Shown: one piece after another, positions 10,776-22,846 of the stretch
Numbering within the stretch: position 1 is the first letter of the stretch
How the letters are laid out: each line of letters opens with the position of its first letter
Source: Mycogone perniciosa
Taxonomy: Eukaryota; Ascomycota; Sordariomycetes; Hypocreales; Hypocreaceae
Assembly (NCBI GenBank): GCA_025331125.1
Contig: JAOALB010000155.1
Location: 1-64,000, forward strand
DNA: 64,000 nt
Direction: 5' to 3'
Notes under the pieces: generated by a model
What the model was told of the DNA's origin: nothing
Databases searched by the model: none
The model's input: the letters and a program-made list of their open reading frames with translations, nothing else
Translations under genes and position numbers: made by a program

Positions 10776-11731
10776 AGTTTAGTTATGACTATTCGAAAAG
10801 ATTCGTCACGAGTTTCGTTGCCACCCCAATTCCATGACACAAGAGAATCAAGAAAGGAAATTTATGTAGCCTCTGTTGCCTTTTCAATCAAGCTTTATGG
10901 ATACTATACACGGAGTAGACTTTGTGGATTCTTGGCAAGACCAATTTCAATTAGTCGATCTGGGCTTTTCCAAGACAGTAATGCTTCCTTTTTTCCCCCA
11001 GCTATACCTGTACCAGGTTAGTAGTACTGACCAACTACGTATCACAATCCAGTTGTATGCCTTCCTAAGCAGAAGCTTTTTTCTCTCGTTTCTTGTCCAT
11101 CGACTAAGTACTCGTACCAAGTGATATCACTGTTAGTTGTGTGGGGTGTGTGAAGAGTGGCTGGAAGTGCGGGCCGTAACCGAAGCCAACTCTAAGCTTC
11201 AAGTGCTTATCTGTCTAGACTGTTCTCCACAGATGCTTGATTAATACATATGTCGTGTCAATACCTGCTCCACCAAACAGACCATTTCTACATCACACAG
11301 TACAAGTGTACAAACTAACCGTTATGCCTGCGCGATTGTCTGGGTAGGCACTAATATATACCCTGTCTAATTATAGCGCTTACCTCAATGGGATATGTCT
11401 GGATTAGTGTACGGAGTACTCCCTATGACGCCCGCCTGGATGGACTTCCACGTACCCACTACATTACTAATGGTCTCCTGCAGTCACCCTCCCTTCGGCA
11501 TACGGAGTAGTAATACGACTCCGTACCCCGTAGGCTAACACGGACGGGTCGAAGGGTATGGCTGGATGTGAGTAAGTGCTTCCCGTGCCCGGCTGCTATA
11601 GCACTTTTGCAATTCGCGGTTCGAATGACTTAGTAAGGACTACATATTGTCCGAGTTTGTCTCCTGTCACACAAAAAGTTACGATCCTGATACTCGAACA
11701 ACTGGCAGAGGATACTGCAGATTCGTTTATC
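10776..11731. other. Gene-free interval upstream of ThDP enzyme
   Basis: Short plus-strand frames (10785-11124) lack family features. TACGGAGTA/TACTCCGTA motifs occur near 11410 and 11500-11530. The promoter and leader of the ThDP gene should lie at the right end. Confidence 0.5.
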
Positions 11732-14223
11732 ATGGCAGACACAATCGAGATTGGACAGTTTCTTCTGGAAAGGCTACAGCAGTTGGGTATTAAGACCGTT
11801 TTCGGAGTTCCTGGAGGTCTGTCACTTTGTCCTTCTGTTAAAATAGGAATTACCACTAAGAGGTCCATGATAGATTTTCAACTTACCTTAATTGATAAGA
11901 TCTTACGCGCTGGGCTGGAATGGGCTGGCTCAGCAAATGAACTTATTGCATCATATGCCGCTGACGGCTATGCTCGTATCAATGGAACTGGCGCGGTCGT
12001 CACAACATTTGGACCTGGAGAGCTTTCTGCCTTGAATGGAATTGCTGGAGCGTACAGCGAATACGTGCCTGTAGTCCACATTGTAGGATACCCGAGCACA
12101 AGAGCGCAAAACGCCGGTGTCTTGCTACACCACACATTGGGAGATGGCAGGTTCGAGTAAGTCATACAAACTGAAGGTTCATATCGAAAGGCTCTGAGGC
12201 TAACTACAAGAAAGTGTGTTCCATGATATGTCCAAGCCCATTTCGTGTGCTACCACAGTTCTACATGACAAGGGGACTGCAATTTCAGAAATTGATCGCG
12301 TGTTGAAAGGTATATTTGGTACGTCGAGGGTTAAAGGTCATGAACTGACTAGTCTTTTTGCACAGCAATGATTTATTTCTCTCGCCCGGTGTAAGTTAAT
12401 CATCGCATTAAGTATCATTTCGTCCGATCTTAACAATTTAACACTACTAGGTACATTGGCATCCCTATTGACATGGTTCATGAACGAGTCCCTTTCGATG
12501 CCCCAATCACCCCGTTTCCATTTATTCCAGAGCCAAACAATGAGGGGCAAGAAGCAGAGATCATAACCCTGATAAAGAATCGCGTTCTATCATCAAAGCA
12601 ATTCGCGGTTATTGTGGATATGGGTATTTGTCTTTGTCAATCCCTAGTTGTCGCAAGTTGAAAGCTAACGGAGATTCTGTAGGCGTTTGTCGCTTCGGGG
12701 TGTTGGATGAAGTCATTGACTTGATTGAAACACTAAAAGTCCCGTATTTTGTTACCGCAATGGCAAGGGCAAGCATAAGTGAAAAGCACCCTTGTTTTGG
12801 AGGTTTGTATGGAGGAGACCTATCGGATCCAAGCGCCAAGGGATACGTAGAGGCAGCAGACTGTGTGTTGAAGGTTGGAAACTATCCAGTAAGTGGATCA
12901 TACAACTCAAGAAATGTTGTCTGTTGTACAATCCGTTAACCGGTCCCTAGAGTGATTTGAACACGTACGTTTTACCCACAGATCTTTACTATGCAGCTAA
13001 TATTTAAACATTCAGTGGAGCTTTTACAGAGCGTTACAAACCCGATGCGCTCATAGATTGTCGACAGCGTTCTATAGAAGTACAATCCCTATCTCAAGGA
13101 ACCTAATTTTGGAGTAGGCACTAATCTGATACCTAGACTGGGGGGAAGACTTACACGGGAAACATAAAACACGTTTGTTTGCCGATTCTGATTCTATGAA
13201 ATACTCTGACCGACTTCTAGATTCTACGGACACTCGTGGGTCTCTTCCAGTCCACTTCACAGCCTGCGTCTCCCCGTTGGCACCCTCCCTCTCCAAGTGT
13301 GGACAAGGTGATACCGGATTCAGCAGGCAAAATTACCTTCGACTGGCTACTTCATGTAGGTTTCACATACCGAGTTAATATCTTGAAGATTTAAACTAAT
13401 TGCTTTTTTCAGCGATTAAGTCAGTTCTTCCGCAAGGGTGACCTTGTTGTTGTGGAAACCGGAAGTGTCTCAATAGGAATGACACAAGTATCCTTTCCAG
13501 ATGGAGTGTCTGTGTATACTCAGACCGTCTGGGGTAGTATTGGCTATGCCACCGGATCTGCTGTTGGGGCGTTCACTGCCGCACTAGAGCAGGGGCAAAG
13601 GTTCAGAAGACCAATCATCATCACAGGCGATGGATCAATACAGATGACCATTCAGGCATTGGGAGATATGCTACGTTTTGGCATTGCACCTATCATGTCA
13701 GTCACCTTTCTTTACCTATTCTGGTGTAACTGCAGCTGACCTAGTACAGTTTCGTTTTGAACAATGAAGGGTGAGAGAACATTGTTCCGAAGTACTCCGT
13801 AGAAATCCCGGTATATGCTTACCTGAGTCAATATTTATAGGTACACATGTGAAAGAATTATTAAGGGGATGAACGAATCCTACAACGACGTTGCAACCTG
13901 GAACTGGCAAAATATGCTCCAAACATTCGGACCAAATTCCAAAACAAAATCTTATAGAGCAGGAACATCTTCAGAGTTGGAGGATATCTTCAGTATTCTG
14001 GAAGCTGGAGAGTTTGAAGGTGCCCAGGTTAGTACTTGTCTTTCTTGTTTCCCTGTTTACCTTGTACGTTATGGGGAAACCTTGGGGATTTGGCTGGCCA
14101 AAATACACTAATCAACGCTTCATAATGTAGCTTATCGAGATATCGATGGATAAACACGACATTCCAGGTTCTATGAAAGCGTTAGTGGCCAAACTAGGCA
14201 AAGCCAATAGGGCCCAAAAGTAG
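11732..14223 (+). CDS. Pyruvate-decarboxylase-type ThDP-dependent 2-oxoacid decarboxylase
   Basis: Fourteen exons can be joined in one frame to 566 aa, the usual PDC length. The exons begin at 11732, 11874, 12215, 12366, 12451, 12683, 12951, 13016, 13137, 13221, 13413, 13750, 13841 and 14131. The family decarboxylates 2-oxo acids to aldehydes, or makes acyloins. Seen: GVPGDF with the catalytic Asp (split by intron 1); ANELIASYAADGYAR with the cofactor-activating Glu; the HH pair in LLHHTLG; RPVYIGIP; YTQTVWGSIGYATG; the ThDP/Mg motif GDGS to LNNEGYTCER with its catalytic Glu. All expected catalytic residues are present. Exons 9-10 (13137-13355) are the least conserved part. It ends the putative terpenoid cluster and pairs chemically with the aldolase. 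An indole- or phenylpyruvate decarboxylase is equally possible. Confidence 0.88.
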
Positions 14224-15081
14224 AAGAAGTGAGACAAGTTCTGCAAGATACCGTAGAGGTACTCCTTGAGGACGTATTTGTATACCCTGATTGCATCTGT
14301 GAGGAGGTTATTATTGTCGGCATAAATATCCCCCAGAAACTTGGTACCGTAGAGGGTTTTTGCTTTGTAGATTGAATTAATCGAATTGTTACGTGTAAGA
14401 ATCAGTTGCTTCTTGACAAGCTACCTCAATGCGTTTTATTCGTCGACCTGATAGCACAGATGAAACTCTCCTCGGTGATCTTGTCTCCCAAATCAGCTTT
14501 TTAAGCGTTATATCGCACCGCCTACAGTGAAGCGTAGTCCTGTGCTTTTACTCCATTGTACGATATTCACCCCTTCTTCTCTTTGGCGAAAGAGACTTCA
14601 GAAGCGTTATTGTCACCTCCCTGGACCGCATCGCCGACGTCATATCCTTCTCACTGGGCGTAGTATTCATTCATTAGCTTGGCAGCTGACTTTGCCCGCA
14701 TTCCAATGGTCCACCCTCACTCTCACCCACAACACCAATGTAGCGGCACTTCAACACTAGGCTAGATTTGACCAGGCTAATCAGCACCATGAGCAGAGCA
14801 CAGTCATCGTTCGAATCGGTTGATTGTTGGTGACGGCTACCCTGATTCGTTTGTGGAGATCAGACAAGAATGGTCGTAAGGCTTGGAGAGAGCAAATGAA
14901 CCCCGGAATACCATGAGACACCACGTTGTATTGACTCTACCGTGTCGATAGTATCCGGCGATCCAGTTTGTTGGAGAATTTGCGTCTCTTTCGAGATCTA
15001 GAGTGTACTTTATCAGGATCCTCTAGTCCCTTGTGAACTAGCTGACGTTCGGAACCGAGTTTCCATTTTTGTCACGAGCTT
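14224..15081. other. Gene-poor interval, possible decayed coding traces on minus strand
   Basis: No intact gene. On the minus strand, 14230-14380 stays open for about 50 codons with a weak TPR-like look, and 14420-14710 keeps a coding-like frame broken by many stops. A plus-strand frame at 14527-14760 (77 codons) has no recognisable feature. This may be an old degraded gene, but the evidence is thin. Confidence 0.3.
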
Positions 15082-16295
15082 CTAAGGACACTGTCCGAAA
15101 AGAGCCTTTAACTCCTTCCGGGCGATACTGAAATAGATGAGACTGTTCCAGAATCCCTGTAATGGAATAACAAAAGCGGTAAACAGGTTTAAAGCGAAGG
15201 ATTGGTAGTCGGGGTTAATAAATGTAGATACGCGGTTGACTGAAGATGGACACTGTAATAGACTGTTGGTCAAGGGGTGGAAAGCTGGTTGAGGAACGGA
15301 TAACTAACCCATGTAATCATCAAGGCCATGAAGAAGAGGAAAGCATATCTTATATATGCCCAAGCTGCCATGTTTAAGCTGGACTGTACTCCAATAATTG
15401 CAACGTCGTCTGAAAGTGTATCGGTTTGCTGTTGTGTGGGGATGGCACCTGTACGTGACCGACTCTGAATCTGGGATAATGATGTTGGTGATGGCCTTAA
15501 CTGGTATCTCTCAGTGGGTGACGTATCCGCGATCCAGTTTACATGCTGGGACCAATCACCATGAAGTCCAAGTTCTCGGAGTTGCTTGATCTCGACAAAT
15601 ATATATCGACCCACACGACCATAGATGGCAAATATAATGGTAAGAATGAGCCAGATGGGTGCGTAGAGAAGTGCAATTCGTAGTGCATTCCAGTGCAAGG
15701 AAATCCAACACTCGAACTAATAAGGGGTTAATATGTCGAGTGATATATGAACAGAGGCTCTCTTGGTGAATATTAGGTGACGTACCACTGCATCTCCATA
15801 AGCCTTCCCTCGCTCTGGGCTTTTTATGAAAAGGAGGATAAATGCTGGGACGAATGGCACTACGTAGCAGAAGAACATGTATCTCCATTCAAGCCGTTGC
15901 AGCTCGTCAGAGTTGTATTGGCGGAGCAGTCTCAAATAGACGTTGAATGCTATACAAAGTGCCCAGAGTGCATTTGCTGGGTAGAACCTTGGTCCGGCAT
16001 CCATGGTCAGTTTCAACCTGTCGATGAACATATTATGTGTTACGAACCACTGAACCAGAAATGCTTGAAACTGGCACAAAAAACTCTTTGTCCCATGTTC
16101 GAGGCCTGATCGTGAAATGAGCGTCGCAATGTTCAGAACGATATTAGCCAATCCTGCCCTGAGAATTAGGCGATTAATGGGCTTGCGAAAGGCTCGGTTT
16201 GATACGAACGTCCCTATGACGGTACTGGCACATATGAGAGATATGGAGGAGCAGATACGCTCAGTTAACTGAGATAGCAGCCAGCTGCTGGTCAT
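15082..16295 (-). CDS. Class V (cAMP-receptor-like) seven-helix GPCR
   Basis: Three exons, 16295-15786, 15716-15309 and 15252-15082, give 362 aa. Seen: hydrophobic helices with the fungal signatures FRKPINRLI after helix 1, ANALWALCIAFNVYL in helix 3, EWRYMFFCYVVPFVPAFILLFI in helix 4, WNALRIALLYAPIWLILTII in helix 5, PSSVNRV and LNLFTAFVIPLQGFWNSLIY in helices 6-7. These match the Dictyostelium cAMP-receptor-like receptors of filamentous fungi, which sit in the plasma membrane and sense nutrients or other ligands. Between QWF and YPANALW there are about 20 extra residues compared with relatives as I recall them. No frame-preserving GT-AG intron was found there, so the insertion may be real or the exon model wrong. 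The third cytoplasmic loop is polar and Ser/Thr/Gln-rich. Confidence 0.8.
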
Positions 16296-17169
16296 TCAAA
16301 GGCATATTGTTATGCGCAAGTATAATGTCTTAAGAACTCTGGATGGCTGGGGAGGTTCCTGTTGGTCGAAGGCGTACAAGGGAGTCTAGGCCTATGATGG
16401 CAGACTGTTTGTTGGCCGATAAGAATCCGACGAGTTCTGACTTTCTTATTTGCCACTCGTGCCTTTGAAACGGGCTACGATATTTTTAGTGCCTTCCAGC
16501 TACGTCACGACGCACTCATCGCAGATCCAAGCAGGGAGACTATTAATAGCTCCGTGTAATATCTTAGTGGCGAGCAGCTACGACTGTCGTAAAGGTAGCA
16601 GTGAATTTCAGAAAATTTTCAATGTTTGCTAGCATCGCGAGCAAATGTTGTTAATTATGATTGGGGAGCCAAGGATGAAACAGTCAGTTTCGAATTCGTT
16701 CCCCTAACCTATAACCCAGTATATGCCGCATTTACCAAGGATAAGAAACAATAATCCATGTTTATCCCCGTTACAAGAAATGGAAGATATCAAGCTCAAG
16801 AAAAGAGCCTGACGGGATCCCCCATATTCTAATGGATGTGGTTGTATGTGCTCACAAGGCATCCCTGGAGCCCCATATACACACATCAGAAACCCGTCAC
16901 CAGCTGTTTATCAATAAGTCACGCATTTGGCAACTGATGGCCCAGTCCTAAATCAAAGATAGCTAGTCTCAACACCTTCTCGAAATCAATATCACAGGCA
17001 AGCCGAACGTCCAACTCGGCATCTAACTCTAATGTTGGATCGCCAAGAGTTCACGCATGCTCGAGATCGTCAGGATGATTTCTTGGCAACGACGGAACCG
17101 CATTTACACCCAGAGTCTCGGTGCCCCGTGCAGAGAAGCGACCTCCAGGGTTTCACCTCCGTGTGGTTC
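16296..17169. other. Gene-free interval
   Basis: Short frames only, with no domain signature or coding-like stretch that I could support on either strand. Confidence 0.5.
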
Positions 17170-17920
17170 TTATCCTTGTGACTGAGGTCGTCGTGTCTCA
17201 CTGGCAGTCGCCGTTTCCTGAAACATTCTCAACAGAAGCCCCGGGTACCGTCTGTTCAATTTGAGATCCCTGATCAGAATACAAGGGAAATTGTTCATCA
17301 AGCCTACTGCCTCTGTCTCGATGCAAAGAACCTCACCCCCAAGGTCCTTGTTGAGCTGGTTCCGGAAGAAAGCACCCTTGATGGCCTGGTTGCCCGAGGC
17401 GATAAATCCATAAAGGACCCGCATATCTCTTGGCTTCCTCCTTACAGTTCTAGTCCTATCGCAAAATTGTCAATTATTTTCACTTTCGTCTTGGTCTTCT
17501 TCCTCTTCATTCGCAGACACATCTGGATCAGCCGCGTTCTGAGCGACATACCCATACTCAGTCCTAAATAACACATCCTCCATAGAGCCGGACTTCTGAC
17601 ATTTTGTTGCCATCTTGGGCTATTCCAACTTTAGTTCATTCAGGAACTCCGGTATCTTTGATCCAGTACATTTTGTTCCAACTCCAATGCAGCCAGGGCC
17701 ATCAGAAGTAATGTCGGTTAATTGTTCAAGGCACTAGTTCTATCAAAAGTTCCACTCAGCCTTATCCCACTGTGTTCAAGAAAACAACGGAGCCATTTTT
17801 GGACGCTTGAGCCTCGTGAACTACAAATGGCGGAGCTTCTCCAACATTGGACTTCAATCCTAAAACAAAGCTCCCGCAGCATATACACAGCAGATTTCTT
17901 GGGCGGTAAGGCCACCAATG
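17170..17920 (-). pseudogene. Relic of a PNP_UDP (nucleoside-phosphorylase-like) NLR N-terminal domain
   Basis: On the minus strand, fragments in order match the phosphorylase-like N-terminal domain of fungal NLRs. They read FDRTSALNN-stop-PTLLLMALAALE (about 17730-17660), then, after a one-base frame change, IPEFLNELKLE-stop-PKMATKCQ (about 17655-17600), MEDVLFRTEYGYV (about 17570), and IASGNQAIKGAFFRNQLNKD to AVGLMNNFPCILIRD (17420-17250). At least two in-frame stops and one frameshift break it. The sequence after NFPCILIRD no longer resembles the family. An upstream piece at 17920-17730 may be the domain start. No downstream NACHT or repeat region is recognisable nearby. It is a decayed heterokaryon-incompatibility or immunity-type gene. 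Confidence 0.75.
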
Positions 17921-17944
17921 AGATGTCAGAGAACCGAACCGAGT

Positions 17945-19267
17945 TTACTGACGTTGCGGGCGAGGAACTACATGGGTTTGGTTGGTTCTGCGTTTAAGCA
18001 CAGTGACAATCTCTGATGCTCCATAGACGTAACGAGGGCAAGTTTGGCAACTTTGAATATTCAAATCTATCATGGGAATATTGTCAAGTGAGATGATGAA
18101 GCTGGGACAGATCCTAGGTTTATGATTCAGAAAAATCAATACTCTAAATGCAGAAATCATCAATAATATCGCTGCTGTCATGAAAATTAAGATACGTGAG
18201 TATTTCTTGAGTTCGGAATCGGTGGTGTTGACGTGCGATGGCGCATAACTCAAAGAAGAAGTCAGAGGAAAACGCGAGGAGTGGCCTCGGCTAGATCATA
18301 TTATGCCCCGTGCAATAATACAGAATAGTACACCCTAATTAACTCCTCGATAAAGCGGAGCCAGAATCTCAGAGGGCAATATGTGGAGTATCAGCAGTAG
18401 TTTGTACCCATAGATTAGGGCCAACTCAACGTCTCCGTTCAACGGTGGTGGCAAGACAATACATACAGGCTGATTCGGCGCTCACCCACTCCTTTCTGAT
18501 AAGTCCCCTCTCAAGCTGAATATGCAATACTACCTCCTTATCTGTAGCCTGACTTGGCGCCAGCTTGGCATGACATCCTTAGTGGCAGCATGTACTTATA
18601 CATACAGGACATTTGAGCCCAATAGGCTCATTATGCCCGAAGGCTCTCTTGGGAAGCAACCAACATGGCTACAGTCGGCCGTAGCAACAAGCCCCTCAAT
18701 TGAGCAGTCATTTATGATAAAATTGGTAACTATGTAGCATATATGCATATGCAAGTGAACGTTGGCAACTTGGCGGGAGGGGTAAGGAAGCCTCAGCTTT
18801 CGTTCATGGCAATAATAGTACCGGGTAAAGTCTCCGTAAAGGGGGGCTAGGTTTCAAGTCCTGGAAACCCAGTTGCCCTCGGGCTAATGAAGAGAGGTAG
18901 ATTGGGCGGCGATCCCCCAGCCATAGTCTCCACTCGGTTTTGCCAATCGGGCTGAATTGGAATCTCAAATAGTCCCTTCTAAAGATCATGGCGCGGAACC
19001 AATCAGGGAGTTATATTGTCAAACTGCCTGAACAAGTCTCTGCGAACGTTTCGACCGCACACAGTAGTGGGAGTTTTATGGGTCTTGGTCATCATGTCTG
19101 GTAATCTCCCTTAGCTGTCACGTACAGTCAAGCTGAGTCCAATGACGGCTTTCATGTCAACCAACCGAAAACGCAGAATGCTCCCAGTTTAGCTGATCCT
19201 AACTGTTAGTAAGTACTCTTTGGCTTTAGAAAAGGACATGAGGGACTCACCCCGGAAAGATTCCGTG
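17945..19267. other. Gene-free interval
   Basis: A minus-strand frame of 102 codons at 17945-18253 has one hydrophobic stretch but no family resemblance. It could be a further relic upstream of the PNP fragment. Nothing supported between 18260 and 19267. Confidence 0.45.
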
Positions 19268-22200
19268 TTAAAGCCTCGCTTCCTGTAACAACCGCTGGGC
19301 AAGGTCTATAATGGTAAGCATCTTGGTCTCGTCATCAGCCTCACTATTCAGTATGTACCCAGGCTTTTGGAAGAAACGTTCCACGTCCAGGTAATTGTCT
19401 GTTGTCTGGTTGCGTGAGTTATCGCGGGGAATGCCGCGGAAGATGCGACTCATATTTTCGAACTTCCTGACAATCTTTAGGTCCTCGGACCTCACTGCCC
19501 AACTGGCGGCGGCGGAGGGTAGAGTATGGCCATTCATATTCGGCTGGATAATCTCAACAGCTGCCTCACTGTCCTTATTCATCTTCTGCTGGGCCTTCTT
19601 GCTATCCAGGAAGCTCATTTGAATGGCGGCGAGCTGCACACAGTGGATGACAAGCGCAGCAAGTCCCGCTGCCAGCGCCGTCGCCACTGATGAGCCTGTC
19701 TTGAGGTCATTCTTCTTGAGCTCGATCGAATCTACACCGCGTGGCTCGACCTCGTGACCAGGAAGGAGAAAGTCAAACTGTGTCTCTTTTCCTGCCTTAT
19801 CCCATATTGTTTTGTTGGTGGTGGCGGCACCGATCTTGAAGACCTGGGAGGACAGCTTCTCGCACCCAACTGGATAGAACTGCCTGAAGGCCCCTTCTCT
19901 TTTATAACCCTCATCTGGCGCCGCACAAAAGAGAATAGACCCTTTGTCGATGGCCGTCTGCATCGCCGCCTCTAATTCTTGGATGTCTTTGGTGTTGTTG
20001 TTGTTGTTGTTGTTGTTTACATCGGTCTCCTTGCTCTTCTTGGTCGTCCAGGACATCGATATGATATCAAACCCACCAGAGGCGCAGTGCTTCATGGCCT
20101 AAAGCTCATATATCAGCATATCTGATCCGTCTCCTTTCGTTCGACATCTTCCAAATATTTTAAGAACTTGATGCCAAGTTATTTAACTTACTTCAGCTGC
20201 GCTCTTGGCGGTAAAGTGCCGCCGCCCGTCTGAGCCCTCGAAGACGTGAAGGCGACAAACATAGATCTTAGCGTTCGGACAGACGCGACATATCATATTC
20301 GCCATTAGTGTTCCGTGACCTGTCGCCGATTCATGGAACGGTCGCTTGGCGCCTGGGAGGCCCAGATCTTCGTAGTCGTCAAAACCGTCGTCGAAGCTCC
20401 ATCCACCGATGATTCTGTCTTGGAGACTCTCGTGTCCGATATGGACGCCGTCATCTATGAGCGCCACAGTTGCATCGCGCTTCAAGTCCTGTGGTAGCCT
20501 TTCGAAGACCTCGCTTTTTCCCATTTCATTCCAGACCTTCCAAATCCCGTCGGCGAATACATCCATGATATTGAGCCAGTTGTGTGTCCTTTTCTGCATT
20601 GCCACTTCGATATTCCGGCTTTGTCTTGTCGACGATCCTTCAGCAAGCTCTCTCAGCTTGTGAGTTTTCACGCGAATGTCGGGAAGTGCCATGTTATTTT
20701 TCGGATCCTGACTCTTTCTCTGTATCTCCCGTTGGTCTTGCAGCCTCTCCTGGAAAGCTTTTATGTTCGCTTGTGTTCTGCACTTTGTCTCCAGATTCTG
20801 CAAGGGGCGCTTCAGTAAATATATGAGGAGGCGTAACTAAGAAGCCAATTCTAATAGTCGGTGACAGGGCCCTTACCTTGATTTCACGCAGCTGTATTAG
20901 TTCCAATTTCTTCAACCTCACCAGTCCATCTGGTTCGCTCCAGGCTCTAAGTATGGCGTTGTTACCGCTCCAACAGAGGTGAACTTCTCTGAGGTTCTCG
21001 CAAGACTTCACAATTGTCTCGGGACACAGGTCTACCTTTCGCCAGTCCAGAATCTCCACCTGAAACGGACGCAGGGCGTTCTCAATAGACTCGTCGCTAT
21101 GCGGCGGATCGTCAAGATCCCAAACGATGACTTTGACAATATTTTGGACTTTTTTTTTAGACAGCCATTTGAACAGGATTTCCATATCCCGCCGCCCCTG
21201 CCTCATGGATACGCTGGCAGCCGGTACAGTTTTCCTCAGTGGCAATTCTGGCTTGGTGAACCGGACTCCGCGAAAGGCAACATACTGAAGGACAGAGTCA
21301 AACTGGAAGCTGTTGAAGGTCCTTTCAAATTTGTCCGCTCACTTCAGATGGCCCTTCCAAAACACTAAAGCATATATGCTTAGCTAGACAAAGGTTCGGT
21401 TAGCGAGTCGAAGACTCCCAGACCTGAGAAACCATGAAAAGAAACGCCTTACTCTCTTTGCTTCCACCGTACAAAAATTTCATCGCACTGGCATGAGTTG
21501 GCGGCTTCTGACCCTCTGTCTGAATCTGCACTCGACCTCCGCTCCAGGCTGCATCACTTGAGGCGTGGAAGATGGAACGCATTTAGTGGAGCTTCAGCTC
21601 CTTGGCAATGCAATCGGCTGTATTGCCGTCCGGTTGTCGCTTCTTCGACCGGGGCATCTTCCGATCCGTACCCCGGCTGCTCTTTTCAAGGCCCATCGGG
21701 CTCGATGATCTGCCTCCAGTTTTTACAGCCTGCATGTCAGGAGATGCTGGTGGAGTAATGGTCTGCTTTGGCGTTGTTGAGTCTATAGCATTAGTCGGTA
21801 CTCGCTTCAGTGGGACCTCGGGGCCTTTCCCTCCCTCCTGACTCGTATAGAGCCCTCGTTTATTCTTCTCTCCTTTAGAATCAGTCCCTCCATCAGGTGG
21901 CTTCTGGAGTCCAGTCTGAGTTGTTCCTCCTCTGGGCCATATGTCGTCCTTGTCTCTTCGCTCCTTGGCATCCTTTTCGTTACTGGCTGAATTATGTTGA
22001 GTGCTTTTATCTTGCTTATCAGTCGATAAAGGTAACGACATGTCTCCCTTTCGGGGTCTTTTCGAAGACTTGTGCTCAAGCTTTCTCTCCTCTGCCTTTC
22101 GACTCTCACAGTGATACACGTAAGGCGACGCTTGGTAGGGTCGCCCACACTCCTGATCCAGAGCCAAGTCTCCCTTTTTGAGAAGAGCTAGCACAACATC

Positions 22201-22846
22201 CAGCTGGCCCTTGGTGCATTTCTTGTAATCCACGGCCACGTGGAGGGGAGTTAACTGGTCAGAATCCTTCGCATGCAAAGCATCTGCGGATGTCTTCTCG
22301 ATGAGTTTGACGATTAGAGTTTTGTCGATGTCTGCCTTGATTGCAGCATGAATGCAGTTCTCGCCAGTAGAAATCTTTTGGCCGATGGCCTTCGTCATGC
22401 CTTCGCCTCTACCAAAATGGCTGTCGAACACATGCTCTATGAAGCTCGTGTTCCTGTCTATGGTCGCAAGGTACAGTGGATGGTACTCAGCTCTTTTGGT
22501 CTCCTGCATGGGTTTTGGGTGATTGTCCACGAGATAGGTGATTAACAGCTTCGTTGAATAATTTAGGGGCGATTCTTCAGCCAACAGGTGAAGGATGTTT
22601 GGTTTATTTTCGTACTGAAGCGTTATGTGATGTTTATAGTCGTTTGTTAGCAGAAACCTATCGAGGTCAACCCTATCCTTCACATTCAATTGACCTGAGA
22701 GTTTTGATGATATTTTCCACTGTGGACTTCCATTCCTTGTATTCTAGTCGTCCGTCATCCGATGCTGTTGATGATTCCCCGTCTGAGTCCCCGGCGTGCT
22801 CATCACTCATAAGTGATCTCCTGCGAAACGGTGTCATAAAGGACAT
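19268..22846 (-). pseudogene. Ankyrin-subtilisin (S8) protein gene, broken in its 5' half
   Basis: Read from 22846, the pieces are an acidic N-terminus (MSFMTPFRRR...), an ankyrin-like region (about 22690-22170), a long charged linker, and a conserved block (FLYGGSKE to WDLDDPPHSDESIENAL to LCWSGNNAILRAW) in exons 21582-21453 and 21383-20877. A subtilisin domain follows in 20809-20192 and 20098-19268. The protease triad is visible: Asp in VALIDDGV, His in ATGHGTLMAN, Ser in KTGSSVATALAAG; the oxyanion region reads CAAPDEG. Breaks: the first exon joins the ankyrin frame only with a shift near 22690; an in-frame TAA at 21585-21583 interrupts the conserved ELKLH-x-RSIF block and is followed at once by ATG; and a one-base shift near 21335 interrupts SEVSG/DKFERTF. 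The protease half is intact and could still be made from an internal ATG. Related fungal proteins are intracellular and accompany NLR-type genes. Confidence 0.75.
19994..20018. repeat. GTT trinucleotide repeat coding poly-Asn
   Basis: About eight GTT units (AAC on the coding minus strand) encode a run of eight Asn inside the subtilisin domain, just before the surface segment TKDIQELEAAM. It is probably a length-variable loop. Confidence 0.8.

Noticed and set aside
14527..14760. 77-codon plus-strand frame
   Set aside because: Composition and lack of any motif suggest chance; the minus strand looks like decayed coding sequence instead.
21335..21400. A 40-nt intron (GTGAGC...CTTCCAG) to bypass the frameshift in the subtilisin gene
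   Set aside because: It would remove DKFERTFNSFQ, which looks like conserved coding sequence, and is shorter than introns elsewhere in the window.
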